Source of the DNA: Adiantum capillus-veneris
Taxonomy: Eukaryota; Streptophyta; Polypodiopsida; Polypodiales; Pteridaceae
Direction of reading: 5' to 3'
Length of the DNA stretch: 64,000 bases
NCBI GenBank assembly: GCA_014529385.2
Contig: CM043942.1
Coordinates: 63,335,184-63,399,183, forward strand
Part shown: positions 43,934 to 54,920 of the stretch, in pieces
Position numbering within the stretch: position 1 is the stretch's first letter
Layout of the letters: every line of letters starts with the position of its first letter
The notes under the pieces: model-generated
Database searches by the model: none
What the model was told of the DNA's origin: nothing
The model's input: the letters and a program-made list of their open reading frames with translations, nothing else
Translations under genes and position numbers: made by a program

Positions 43934-45059
43934 CCCTATAACCCAAATGCGCCTAAAATCACACCCCTGAATTTGGTCGAAATTGCTAGTGTGACATCAC
44001 CAATACCACCCGTCGCACCCGCTTATGCGATTACACGGTCCATGCTTCAAGGGCCAGGACATATCCTCGAAGAGAGAGATACCGCGTCAATTATCCAAGC
44101 AAAGAAAAAGAAGACACGAAGGAAGAAGTCGCAGAATACGGAAAATTCAAAGCCAAGTTCCAAAACAAACATAGGAACAGGAGATGACCCCATGTATATG
44201 AATGACCTCGAGGATGATTCAGATTCAGTCGAGACAATGGAGACTAGAACCAATACCACAAAGGGAAAGACCGACAAAGAAAACCGTAACATGGAACCAA
44301 ATGAAAACCGAATAAGAGAAAACCATAAAGAGCCTCTGAAAACACCACAAGTGTTTCCAAATCCAATCCAAGACCCCCAAGATAAACCGTAGGGGCAAAA
44401 AGGGAAGAATCGTAAAAAGAAGATTGGGACGTACCCAAACCCAGTAGACGAGATTGAGCAGGTGAAACATCTAAGAGGTTTAGTGGAGGAGACTCAAAAG
44501 AAACTAGAACCAGAACCCATGCAGGTCAAAATTCATGACACAGTGTTTCCCACGCAAGTTCATCCACCCCACATGAACCATAGACCGTTAGCCATATCTA
44601 GTATCATCCAAGAAGGGAGTGAGGACGGGACATCAGAAAGTGAGTATACACCCTTCTTGTTGGAAAGGATGTTTAACGAAGGAATACCTGATCCCATTGA
44701 GGAATATGAGATTCCATCCTCACCAGTTCCTAGTCAAGGACCTACACCCTGCAAAACGCCAATGAATGTTGCCAAACTAGTGGACTTCATGTCTTCTGAG
44801 GTCCGAACCACGATCATAGCAAAGTTGTATGGAGATCCTGAGTTATTCCTTGCACTTCGAGCATTCCTTAACGGAGAGCTACGAACGGGATTACCGCATT
44901 TTGTGCAACCAAATAGGCCTGACTCGATTATGATTGATGAGGAAAATCATGTGCAATCACTTGACTTAGATGGACACGAGTCTGTGATTGAGGTACCCAT
45001 TAACGAATTAGGGCAGTATTTTGAACGCGACGAGTCTAATACGACCCTACCCATCACTA

Positions 45060-45390
45060 CCAAGGGATTAACTATAAAGGGAATTCTTGATGGTGGTGCG
45101 GGAGTTAGCATCGTTACAAAAGATTGTTGGGAATCCATCGGAAAACCCCGCCTCAGTGTTACTAACATTGTGGTAAAGATGGCAAATGGTACCATAGCCA
45201 AACCTATGGGGATGCTCAAGGATCTTAAGATCAAAGTTCTAGGACACAAGGTACGACATACGTTCATTGTAATGGATTTCTCTAAACACCTTATGTCATA
45301 TGAAATGATTTTAGGACGACCATTCATGAGGGAAGCACAAATGGTTCATGATTGGTCTAAAAATCATGTCTATTTGCAATTCCAAGACTC
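45060..45390 (+). other. G4 protease domain 1
   Basis: TIKGILDGGAGVSIVTKD is the retropepsin active-site loop with DGG (Asp codon 45089). FIVMDFSKHLMSYEMILGRPFM is the C-terminal half with ILGRPF. DGG occurs in some plant Gypsy proteases. It sits in the usual place upstream of RT. Confidence 0.75.
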
Positions 45391-46639
45391 TGTCCTTAGA
45401 GTGGATTGGGTGACTGGTAAGGTACACCCCTTAGGGAGTAAAACCATTATTGATCATCGCTCTGACACCACAGTTCACTCGGCCCCACTACAATATTGTT
45501 ACACTTGTAAGAAGGATACAGACATTGGCCAAGATTCTCCTTATATGGATATCCTACCTGGGATGACTGAGTCGGACAATGTGGATTGGGTACACCTAGC
45601 TGCAACCATAGATACCTGGGGAAATAGAGGAACCACTTGGGTCACACCAGAGGGGGAAGAGGTACCACAAATTGCACCTCTGAACATGATAAGTGCCATA
45701 CATGCATCTTCTAAGGGCAAGGCAATTGTGGACCAATCTGACAGTGACACAGATAGCTCAATAGAAGACTTTGACCAACACGACTTGGACACTGACTCCC
45801 AGAGTGAAACGGATTCTGAATCTCATGAATTAGAGAGTGGAGCAAGTTCAGAGTCAAAACATTCGGAAGGACCGAGCACATCAACCGATGATAGCTCCTC
45901 CGAGAGTGAAGAGGACACCAACGAGGACTCCTTTAGTGAGCCAGATCTAAATGCAAATCAAAAGCAGGTCTCAAATAAGAAAAAGAAAAACCTTAAGAGG
46001 CGTCGATATCGAGCCAATGTACGTGCTAGGATAAACAAGAAGAGATCCTCAGCAGAATGGCTCAGTTATATAGGAGCATGTGATGCTCATCGAAAATTGG
46101 TAGACAATTGGGGTGAATATCTCCAAAATGTTATGTGGTGTAGACCACGACCCCATGACATAGCCCAATTAGAGATCATAGACAAGCCAAAGTTGAGCCG
46201 CACTGCAAGGAGGCGTCAAAACCAAGAGTTAGCTCGACAACACAAGAAAGCAGAAATGGAAGCACAAACCAACGCACAACCAGAATCCACAGACTTGCAT
46301 CCTGCACCAGAACATTTCAAATCTTACACCACAGGGGAAGCAAAGGTTGTGTACACAAAAGCCCAAAGAATACCTATCGATGGGAATAATGGAATCTATG
46401 ATGGTCCGGCAATAGTTAAAGAAATAGAATTAGCTGACCCCGGTGAAGAATCAAAACCTGTTTTTATTGCCCAAGACCTCACAGAAGTTGAAGAGGCGGT
46501 CCTCAAAGAGCTTCTCAAGGAATTCAAGGACGTATTCGCTTGGACATACCATGATATGAAAGGTGTTCCGCCTTCTGTGGTCCAACATACAATCCCTATG
46601 ATTAGCACTGCGAAGCCCGTACAACAAAGACCCTACCCG

Positions 46640-47870
46640 ATGAATCCTAAGTACACAAAGATCATTCAAGAAGAACTAGAAAAGCTTATCAAATGTGGGT
46701 TCATATATCCTATTGAACAATCTGAATGGGTGTCGCCAATAGTTATCGTGCCAAAAAAGAATGGGAAACTCAGGGTGTGCGTGGACCTCAAAAAAGTTAA
46801 TGCAGCTACTAGAAGAGACCATTACCCCCTACCATATTCCGAACATGTACTCGAAAGAGTTGCAGGCAAGGAAGCTTATAGCTTTCTAGATGGGTACTCA
46901 GGCTACAACCAAATCACGATAGCGCTAGAGGACCAAGCTAAAACTGCCTTCATCACAGAATTTGGCGTGTTTGCATTTCGTGTGATGGCTTTTGGCTTAA
47001 CAAATGCCCCTGCTACATTCCAACGATTAATAAACACTGCTTTTAAAGAATATTTGAGAGAGTTTTGTGAAGCTTTCTTAGACGACCTTTGTGTTTACTC
47101 TTCTTGGAAAGAACATCTATCATGTTTGCGGAAGGTGTTTGAAAAATGTAGGTTATATCGTATCTCATTGAACCCGTTCAAATGCCAATTTTGGGTCAAG
47201 CATGAAGTTATTTTAGGACATATAGTATCCAAGAATGGTATCTCAACCGATGAGAGCAAAATTAAAGTGATTCTAGAGTTACCACCACCAACCAATTACA
47301 AGGGAGTTCAAAGGTTCATGGGACACGTGGGTTATTATCGACGGTTTATTTTATTTTTCGCTGAGATAGCACGTCCTTTATACAAGCTTCTCATTGAATT
47401 TAAATGGACTGAAGAGTGTGACCAGGCCTATGAACAATTGAAGAAAACACTAGCAAGTGCTCCGATTTTAAGGACACCTAACTGGGATGTCATTTTCCAT
47501 GTGCATATTGATGCATCAAACTTTGCTATTGGGTGTGTTCTCACTCAACCAGGAGAACATAAATTGGACTATCCCATTAGCTTTGCAAGCCGTCAATTGA
47601 ACGATGCTGAAAGGAACTACACCAGTACAGAGCGAGAAGGTTTGGCAATGGTTTATGCAGTAAAGAAATTTCGCTACTACCTTCTGGCAAACAAGTTTGT
47701 ATTTTATGTGGATCATCAAGCGTTGCTGTATCTGGTAAACAAGCCATGCTCCACAGGAAGAATCACACGATGGTTGTTAATTCTTCTGGAGTTTGATTTC
47801 ACGATTGTAGTGAGACCCGGTAAAAGGCACGTCATGGCTGATCATTTGTCTCGCATACCCAATGGTGAAG
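46640..47870 (+). other. G4 reverse transcriptase and RNase H
   Basis: All RT blocks are present: IKCGFIYPIEQSEWVSPIVI, RVCVDLKKVNAATRRDHYPLP, FRVMAFGLTNAPATFQ, FLDDLCVYS (47075-47101) and LGHIVSKNGI. RNase H runs from HIDASNFAIGCVLTQPGEH through STEREGLAMVYAVKKFRYYL and YVDHQALLYL to HVMADHLSRI. No stop within it, and the catalytic Asp and Glu residues are in place, so the domain looks intact. Confidence 0.88.
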
Positions 47871-48049
47871 CCCCTACAGGAGTTGATGATGAATTACCCG
47901 ATACTTCCCTATTCATAGTTGAGACTATGCCTGAATGGAGTGAGAACATTGTTAACTTTTTAGTTAATGGTTTTCCACCCAAGGAACTTCGTAAGGATAT
48001 CGCTCGAAGGCTAGTAAAAGAATGTGAACCCTATTGTTTGATTGCCGGA

Positions 48050-48960
48050 ACCCTGTATAGATTAGGCAAGGACGATATTCTTAGGCGTTGTGCCCGCGAG
48101 GATGAATATTTGTATATCTTGCAAGAAGCACATATGGGCATAGCAGGAGGACATTTTTCAGGGGACCTGACTGCTAGAAAGGTGCTGCAATCAGGCTATT
48201 GGTGGCCAACTTTATTTAAGGATACATCACTTTTTACAAAAGGGTGTGATGAGTGCCAACGTTACAAGACCACACAGCGCAAGGACAGAATGCCCTTACA
48301 TCCTATTAAAGTAACCCAACCATTTGAAAAATGGGGCTTAGACTTTGTAGGTCAAATTAGTCCCGCAGCTCGCAACACTCAATCTCGATATATTCTAGTT
48401 GCTACGGACTATGTAACAAAGTGGGCTGAAGCTAAGGCTTCACAAAAAGCTGACGCGAGGACAACAGCTAAGTTTCTTTTTGAGAACATTATCACAAGAT
48501 TTGGTTGCCCTTTTGAAATTGTTAGTGATAATGGTACCCATATTATAAATGAGGTAATAAGAGAGCTTACCACGACCTTTATGATATCCCACCATAAGTC
48601 TACGGTTATGCCTTGGGAGTTTGTCATTCCTAGTCTTAGGGTAGCTTCGCAAGAAGGATGGAATGGTAACCCCTTAACCGAGCGTTTGTTTATCTTAGAA
48701 AAACTAGACGAAGAGAGACAGTTGGCTGTGCAAAATGCTCTTGTGGAAAAGGATAGGAGAAAGAAGTGGTTTGATCGCCATGTGAAGGACAAGGACATCA
48801 AAGTTGGTGATAAAGTCCTTATGTATGGAGTACGTAAAGAGAAGAAAAAGTTGAAATATGCTGGTAAAGAACCATATAGAGTATGTGAAATTACCCCACA
48901 AGGTACCCTTCGTGTGGAAACTCTTGATGGAGTTGAAACCATTGGATTCCTCAATGGGAG
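48050..48960 (+). other. G4 integrase with in-frame core deletion
   Basis: The zinc domain is whole (EAHMGIAGGHFSGDLTARKV, then CDECQRYK). The core has KWGLDFVGQI (first Asp) and IVSDNGTHIINEV (second Asp). Then SHHKST joins directly to VMPWEFVIPSLRVA (junction about 48603). In relatives a stretch of some 60-70 residues lies here with the third catalytic residue, the Glu of the N/D-G-Q-x-E motif. The reading frame survives. The C-terminal part (VGDKVLMYGVRKEKKKLKYA) is present. Confidence 0.8.
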
Positions 48961-49189
48961 TAAATTCAAAAGATATTATGATCCTTTAAGCCAAGAAGAA
49001 CTACGGGCCATTCATCAAAAGAAGGCCGCCAAAGCACAAACCGAGTTAAACAAGATACAAGCTCAAGCTGAGGCTAAGGAGCGACAACAACGTATAAGAC
49101 AAAAACGAGAGGCTAACCTTGGGGTCACAAATGCATTCCACGTGGAAATCGAAGAGGATGGGTTGAACTCTGACACACCTCTACGATAC

Positions 49190-49510
49190 CCCATTGAGTT
49201 AAATAGTGCCTATGGAAAAGTGCTATATAACGCCTTATTGGACACGGGTGCTAAATACAATCTGCTATCCTATGGAGTGTGGTGTCAGTTAGGGAAGCCA
49301 CCTCTATCTGAGAGTATTATCCAAGTCAAGGGTGTCGACAAGAGAAAAACTACGGTTTTTGGAATCTGGCACACTTCTGTCAGTTATGACAATGGGGTTG
49401 TAGCTCAAGACTTTTTGGTCATGCCTACTGGAACTATGGAGGGTAATATAAACCTAGGCCGTACGTGGATGATAGCCACCAAATGCACTATTGATTGGGG
49501 GACTGGGGGT
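49190..49510 (+). other. G4 second retropepsin-like domain after integrase
   Basis: YGKVLYNALLDTGAKYNLLS carries a canonical DTG-A loop (Asp codon 49241). FLVMPTGTMEGNINLGRTWM and KCTIDWGTGG align with the ILGRPF end of protease 1 (FIVM, ILGRPFM, HDW). It therefore resembles a whole second retropepsin fold, here about 150 residues before the C-terminus. Gypsy elements normally have one protease, upstream of RT. Confidence 0.7.
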
Positions 49511-50629
49511 GTTACAACGCAAAAACCAACTCTTAGCCCTACCACTCAAGCCATAGTCCCTGAGATATTGCCCAAGGAAATAAAACCCAAGACATTGCAT
49601 GTCCAGGAGGTTGAACCATACGTCCCCATAGCCCAACTCTCTAGAGCTTCAACTGATGTAGTTGAAAGAAAGCTTGAGACACACAAGAACCATCCTAATA
49701 TAACAGAGAAAACATACAAGTGGGTCCCTAAAACCTTTGTAGTGAGCATGGTTGATGCAAAATAACGGAAACCTAGTAAGAACCGTACCACTCACTCCAA
49801 GAAATGTAAAGAAACACTGCGTTGGATTCCTAAACGACTATTGGAAGCCCAAGGATACTATGAAGGAAATGATCAAATCTGGGTGCCCAAACGTAAAGTG
49901 TACTCTTACCTGTCACCTGGCCCATGTAAACCCAATCATGTGGCTCCAAAACAAATTGAAAATCGCGGAAAGGAAAAAATCATGGAATGTTACACACCCG
50001 TTCTAGAGCTAGTTTGGGTACCAAAGAAAGAACGATCTGTTCCACCTAGCTCAGGAACAGGGAAATCAAATGAAGCTTCTTGCTCTTCATGTAGTTCCTA
50101 TACGCAAATAGAAGCTTCGACACAACCTCCACCTACCACTGTACATATCCATACAAGCACGAAAGAGTTTGCACCTTCCGGGGTAAGTTCACCACCTACA
50201 ACAACGTTGCAAATAAAATCATGGGAGAGTACCTTACCACCCTTGCAACTAGATGAAACGCATAGGGCGGTCGAAAACTATTGGTTAAAATCCTCACCTA
50301 TTACCAACTGGAACAATTGGTTTCAAAGGGTCACAAGCTCATTTCAAACGGTATGATCTACCCAAGGAAGGGGGGAGTGTTTGCTGACGGTCATCATTCA
50401 TTTGTTTCCCTCTCAACCTTTTTTCCTGACCTCTCAATCTCCGATCTTAGGGAATGTATATATATAGCCTTATACTCACAAAAAAACAAAAATAGTAAAG
50501 AGCAAGAGCGCCTAGCAATGAGAGAGCACCCTATCAGATCTTACATATAAGTCCAAATTCACCGTGTCAATTCAAGCAACACACAAAAACAACTCTTATG
50601 TTTTAAAGGCCTAACCAAATCTATCTGTC

Positions 50630-50636
50630 TTGTCAG
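50630..50636 (+). promoter_or_regulatory. Candidate 3' splice site before the extra ORF
   Basis: CTATCTGTCTTGTCAG is a pyrimidine-rich tract ending in CAG, two bases before the ATG of the extra ORF (50639). This would allow a spliced subgenomic mRNA. Prediction from sequence only. Confidence 0.4.
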
Positions 50637-50638
50637 AA

Positions 50639-51061
50639 ATGGCTACTTCACCAGAGGCATGCACTTCTATTTTTGATGAAAGGTACCCTTTGTCTTTTCC
50701 TCAAGTGTTCTACGTATGCTACCCTATACTTTCTTGCGAATGGAATTTGATAGAGAGCCTTGCATGTGAGAGAAATTTTGAGGAGTTAGAATGGCTGATA
50801 CGTCTATGGCTAACTAGTGATCCCTACCCAGTAGCGAATGTGTCTCCAATGGCACACGCTTATTCTTTTGCACAAGATGAGTATCCACGCATCATGAGGT
50901 TCTTGATTAGCATGCTTGCACAAGAGGATGATGAAGAGGAACTAATAGAGACCGAGGAAGACTATGGCCTCACGGACAACGATTTTATTTATCTAGATGA
51001 TGAGGATAGAGGCCTAGCCTTAGGGTGGCCACCCGGTTTATATAATATCCTCTTTCCTTGA
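50639..51061 (+). CDS. G4 extra ORF, 140 aa, unknown function
   Basis: ATG 50639 opens MATSPEACTSIFDERYPLSF and runs 140 codons without a stop. The first half has aromatic and hydrophobic residues (FPQVFYVCYPILSC) but no clear membrane segment. The middle (NFEELEWLIRLWLTSDP) is probably helical. The last third is strongly acidic (EDDEEELIETEEDYG) and ends PPGLYNILFP. It lies between pol and the 3' LTR, where some plant Gypsy elements keep an env-like or accessory gene. It does not look like an envelope glycoprotein. I do not recognise it. Being intact beside a gag-pol with five stops hints at selection, recent insertion or chance, since it is short. Confidence 0.55.
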   Translation: MATSPEACTSIFDERYPLSFPQVFYVCYPILSCEWNLIESLACERNFEELEWLIRLWLTSDPYPVANVSPMAHAYSFAQDEYPRIMRFLISMLAQEDDEEELIETEEDYGLTDNDFIYLDDEDRGLALGWPPGLYNILFP

Positions 51062-52267
51062 TTCTAAAAGGGGTGACAGATAGGTAGGTTAGGGGTCTAG
51101 ATTGTGTTTTGAGTTTGTTTTTTAGGAGTTTTAATTTTTCACACTGACATGCCTCCTAGAGGTATAGTGCCTGTTTTTGGATGTGTTAGGTAGGACTTAT
51201 ATGGATCTCCATCCACATGGCTGAGGACATCTGCTTCAACGAAATGAGCCACTCCATACCTCCAGGTGTACTACTTTCCATGATTCATGTTGGTGGATAT
51301 GTGTAATTGCAAAAAATGATTTTTCATTCTTTGTTTGAGTGCAATAGTTATGATTGTTATCTGCCATTATAGATGTATAAATTTGTCTTTGCTTAAGTTG
51401 ATTGAACTCCAGTTTAATCTTATGGATGAGCCTGGAGATTAGGAGACCGTGACTTTAGGTTAACTCATTTACTTGACCACTAGGCCTAGCTAATAAAATT
51501 ATCCGAGTATTTGAGACCTTAGGAATGTTTTAGGCAGAGAAAGGCTTGCTCACTCAAACAACAAAAAACACTAGTGCGAATACCAAGGAAATGGAAGCAA
51601 AAAAAAAACACATAAGTGCCACAAATGAAAAATCTTATGCTGGCAGAGAAATCCTGGCTTGAATTGGTACTTCACTCACATGTATTGTCTATGGTACTAG
51701 AGCCCTAGAGGTTCCCAGTGTGGGCGCTTTTCCTTGAGAAGCAAAAAACCCCGGACATACAAAATAAGCACACGTGTCACATGATTGTGACCCAAAGTGA
51801 AAAAGTATTAAAAAAAGATAAAGAAAAATTAAAAGACTTCCATTGAGCTTACAGTTAACATTTCAAGCTTTTGTTTGCAGTTGTGAGAGCGAGTTGACTA
51901 ATCAAAGCTGAAAAGCATAATTAGGGAATCTTGCATTTAGATAATCTTCTTAGCTTAGCTAGTACTAGAGTAGTTGTTTTAACCTTAGTCATAGCTAACT
52001 AATTAATAGACTCACCCATAAGCTCAAAACTCTTGATTAATTAATCTACTCAAAGTGCAATTTATTTGTCCTTAATGGCAGTCTAACTTTTCATAAGTCT
52101 TGCAATTACTCATTTCCACATGTACTTTACATTCCCCTCATGATTTATGGCAATATAATTCCGCTTGCTAAAACAGTGACTTTGCCTTGCAGATTCAAAT
52201 CTAGATGCTCTACAACATGGACATACCAAGCTTCAGCTCAATAGCTTCCGAGGACGGACTCTACATC
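51062..52267 (+). other. G4 3' non-coding region
   Basis: 1.2 kb of AT-rich sequence without an open frame of interest, between the extra ORF and the polypurine tract. Long 3' non-coding regions are common in large plant Gypsy elements. Confidence 0.5.
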
Positions 52268-52280
52268 AGGAAGGGGGGCA
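52268..52280 (+). other. Polypurine tract of G4
   Basis: AGGAAGGGGGGCA immediately before the 3' LTR (TGTTAACCC). Confidence 0.8.
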
Positions 52281-52584
52281 TGTTAACCCTCGTGGCTCAC
52301 GGACACCCTATCGCCTACGACGGACACTGTAACCATATTATGTATTATTTAGAGTCAGGTACCGGGCTTGTCGGACCAATAGGAAAAGGGTAAGAGTGAT
52401 CGCCGATGAGAGGCGCACTTTAACACGGACATTCAAGGGATTAGTTGGTTAAGCATGGGCGCCCAAGTGTGAATGGGGTGAGCTCCTATAAAAGCCAACT
52501 AAACCTAATTTTTACTCATTCTCTCATTTGTGCAATAGAAGAGTGCTCTTGCTCCATCTCCATCTTCTTCTTCTTCACCTCCTC

Positions 52585-52618
<34 letters not shown>

Positions 52619-52868
52619 GAGAGTGTGTGTGCGATCGAGCATTACGAAGGCACGACGGCGACGAAGCGGTTGAGCGCGGCACGACTGCAACTTCTTCTTC
52701 ATCGCGGCGAGGAATCCACCACGAAGGCGAGCGTAGAGCGGTGAGTGACACACCCTTTGTTCTCTTGAGCTTGCTAGTTTAGGCTTGTTGTGTGCTTGGA
52801 GCCGTTTGTGGCTCGCACACGGTGTATTGGCAAGTCCCTTGCTTCGACAGTGCGGCAAGGAGCGCACA
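52281..52868 (+). repeat. 3' LTR of G4
   Basis: 588 bp from TGTTAACC to GCGCACA. It keeps the canonical TG start that the 5' LTR has lost. Confidence 0.93.
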
Positions 52869-52873
52869 ACACC

Positions 52874-53479
52874 GTTGATCAGATGCTTCCTTGGTTGGAG
52901 CTGAAACCGGCCCATAGGACAGTACGCTTTAGATTTCACCCGATTCTTTACTCTTTTAAACTTTACTTTAACTTTATGACACAGAGGAGCTTCACGAATA
53001 AACTGTGACTGGGATTGAACACTTCAAAACAAAACACAGCTTGGTAGCTAGAGCGCTCCCAAGCAAACAACGACACCCTGTAGATGCCAAAGACAGGCAC
53101 CCCTTTCGGTATTTCTTTATTCTTATTGCAAATAGACGATTTGAACACTTTCACCCAACTCTCACCAAGTTTTCCATGGCTGTAATTGCAGGTTTTTGAC
53201 CCAATTTCGCAAGCATAACAACGCAAAAACCTCTGTGGGTCAAAAGTAAACGTCAAGGACACGTTCCTTGAGATTTGAAAGATTTCCAGTGAGCTACAGG
53301 TCAATTTCAACGTGCTGTAATTCCCTGTTTTCTCATTTCAGGTGCCCAAAGCCCTGTTTAGGCATCCCGAGGCTCCACTAACGATGCCGTGCAGTTTAGG
53401 TGCCAAACCCTAAACCTGAGAAAAACACAGGAGGCTGTAATTTTCAGTTTTGGATAGTTTTGGGCGGAGCGAACATATC
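52874..53479. other. Flank between G4 and G5, possible decayed LTR
   Basis: Segments such as CACCCCTTTCGGTATTTCTTTATTC (53098-53122) resemble the R region of the minus-strand L1 LTR (38873-38900), so a diverged LTR may be present. Its bounds cannot be set. No coding domain was seen. Confidence 0.35.
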
Positions 53480-54860
53480 TACGCATGTCTCTGGTGCTCT
53501 TGCACGCAATGGGACAGTTCTCCTTTGAAACGGACGAGTATTCGCCCATTGATGAGGATATCTACAAGCAAATTTTGTTCGAGTGTCATGATGCACCAAA
53601 TGCTGGACACCCTGGCAAACATCGTGCTTTGGCCTTAGTTGGCCGGTATTTTTATTGGCCGCACATGAAAGCTTTTTGTTAAAAAGTATATGTGAAAATG
53701 CCCGGAATGTCAGCTCAAGAAACTTGAACGACAAAAACGTGATGGGTTATTAAATCCTTTAAAATATTCCGATAGCAAATGGACAAGCATTTCTATGGAT
53801 TTTGTAGTTGGATTACTCCTGACCAACCGTGGGTACAATGCTATTTGGGTCGTCGTCGATCGACTCACAAAAATGGCGTGATTTATCCCTACACGTTCCA
53901 CCATAAAGAGCCATGAATTAACTAAGCTCTATGTGGAACATTTATACAAATTATATGATTTTCCATAAGAAATTGTCAATGTTCGTGATCCAAAATTCAC
54001 AGGTAATTTTTGGCAAACACTCTTCCAAAAATTGGAGACTGTTTGTGCATGTCGTCCTCATATCATCCTCAAACTGATGGACAGACTGAATGCATAAATC
54101 AAACTATGGAGGACATGCTACCAGCGTATGTCTCCCAACGTCAATCTAATTTGGAACGCTATCTCCCACAGATTGAGCTTGCTAATAGCAGTACAAAGCA
54201 CTCGACAACTGGCTATAGCCCGTTCATGTTTATGTACTATTATAACCCGAAACTACCAATTGCCACCGAATTCAAGGGGATCAAAAAGGGGGTCAATAGC
54301 CAATATCTTACATGATATGAAAGAAATGCTTTAGATTGTGAAAGAGAACATAAAGACGACACAAGATCGAGTAATTGTTTATGCCAATCAACATCGATAG
54401 ACCCGCGAACTCTAGGAAAGCATGTGGGTGTACCTTGGGGTACCGAAGGAGTCCGAAACTATCCAAATTGGTCCATGCTCAAAGTTATCTTCTCGTTATT
54501 GTGGTCCGTTTCAGGTCATAAAGAAGATAAGTGGGTGTACCATGGGGTTCTGAAGGATTCCGAAACGATCCAAATTTTATATGCTCGAAATTTATTTTCT
54601 TATTATTGTGGTCCGTTTCAAATCATAAAGAAGATAAGTGGGGTTTCTCATAAGTTGGACCTGCCTCAAGGCATGATTGTTCATCCCGTGTTCCACATGA
54701 GCTATCTAAGAGAACGGTTAAGGTCCACCCATTACGTTCTAGTTGAATCGGAATCCGTTCTCGACCACAGGGTCCACAAGTCTCGCAAGACTTCGTACCC
54801 CGAGTATTTGATCAAGAATCCCAAGCTACTTGGAAATCAGTTAGATCGTTAGAAAATCCC
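53480..54860 (+). pseudogene. G5 Gypsy integrase fragment
   Basis: Starts in the zinc domain (ECHDAPNAGHPGKHRALALV, GRYFYWPHM), followed by core pieces in shifted frames and SSYHPQTDGQTECINQTMED (about 54055-54114), which holds the catalytic Glu. QIELANSSTKHSTTGYSPFMF follows. The GPF module YYCGPFQIIKKISGVSHKLDL is at about 54603-54665, with VFHMSYLRERL at about 54691, then a degraded tail (PEYLIKNPKLLGNQ) that recalls a chromodomain. Gag, protease and RT are missing. Positions 54428-54642 hold a 107-bp tandem duplication. Confidence 0.8.
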
Positions 54861-54920
54861 TTTCTTGGTTTCATAGCTGAGGATATTGCTGAGGACAGCA
54901 ATTAAAAATAAGGGGAGAAG

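Larger units (their letters stand above)
41450..50356 (+). pseudogene. G4 gag-pol polyprotein, one frame with five stops
   Basis: From ATG 41450 to the stop at 50354-50356 the frame is unbroken except for TGA 42944, TGA 43091, TAA 43697, TAG 44390 and TAA 49763, with no frameshift. Approximate domains (residues): Pro-rich region 250-360, Gag 366-498, four CCHC knuckles at 602, 625, 777 and 815, protease 1 (LDGGAG) 1213, an acidic Ser/Asp/Glu region and basic patch 1420-1530, RT 1750-1900 (FLDD 1875), RNase H 2010-2130, integrase 2200-2450, protease-like domain 2 (LLDTGA) 2597, and a tail with repeated W-[VI]-P-K motifs. All stops can be single C-to-T changes. It would make all proteins needed for transposition except that the integrase core is deleted. 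Confidence 0.88.
40234..52868 (+). mobile_element. Gypsy element G4, 12.6 kb, TSD ACACC
   Basis: LTRs of 586 and 588 bp flank a 11.5-kb interior. ACACC is duplicated exactly at 40229-40233 and 52869-52873. The order is LTR, TGGCGCC primer site, U-rich leader, gag-pol in one frame, an extra ORF, a 1.2-kb AT-rich tail, polypurine tract and LTR. The 5' LTR starts TA rather than TG (G-to-A). The LTRs differ by about five substitutions plus a microsatellite length change, so the insertion is fairly recent. It is not a chromovirus: no chromodomain, and the primer site is like those of Tat/Athila elements. Confidence 0.93.

Noticed and set aside
50630-51061. The G4 extra ORF as an envelope gene
   Set aside because: It is too short, with no signal peptide, glycosylation pattern or clear membrane anchor.
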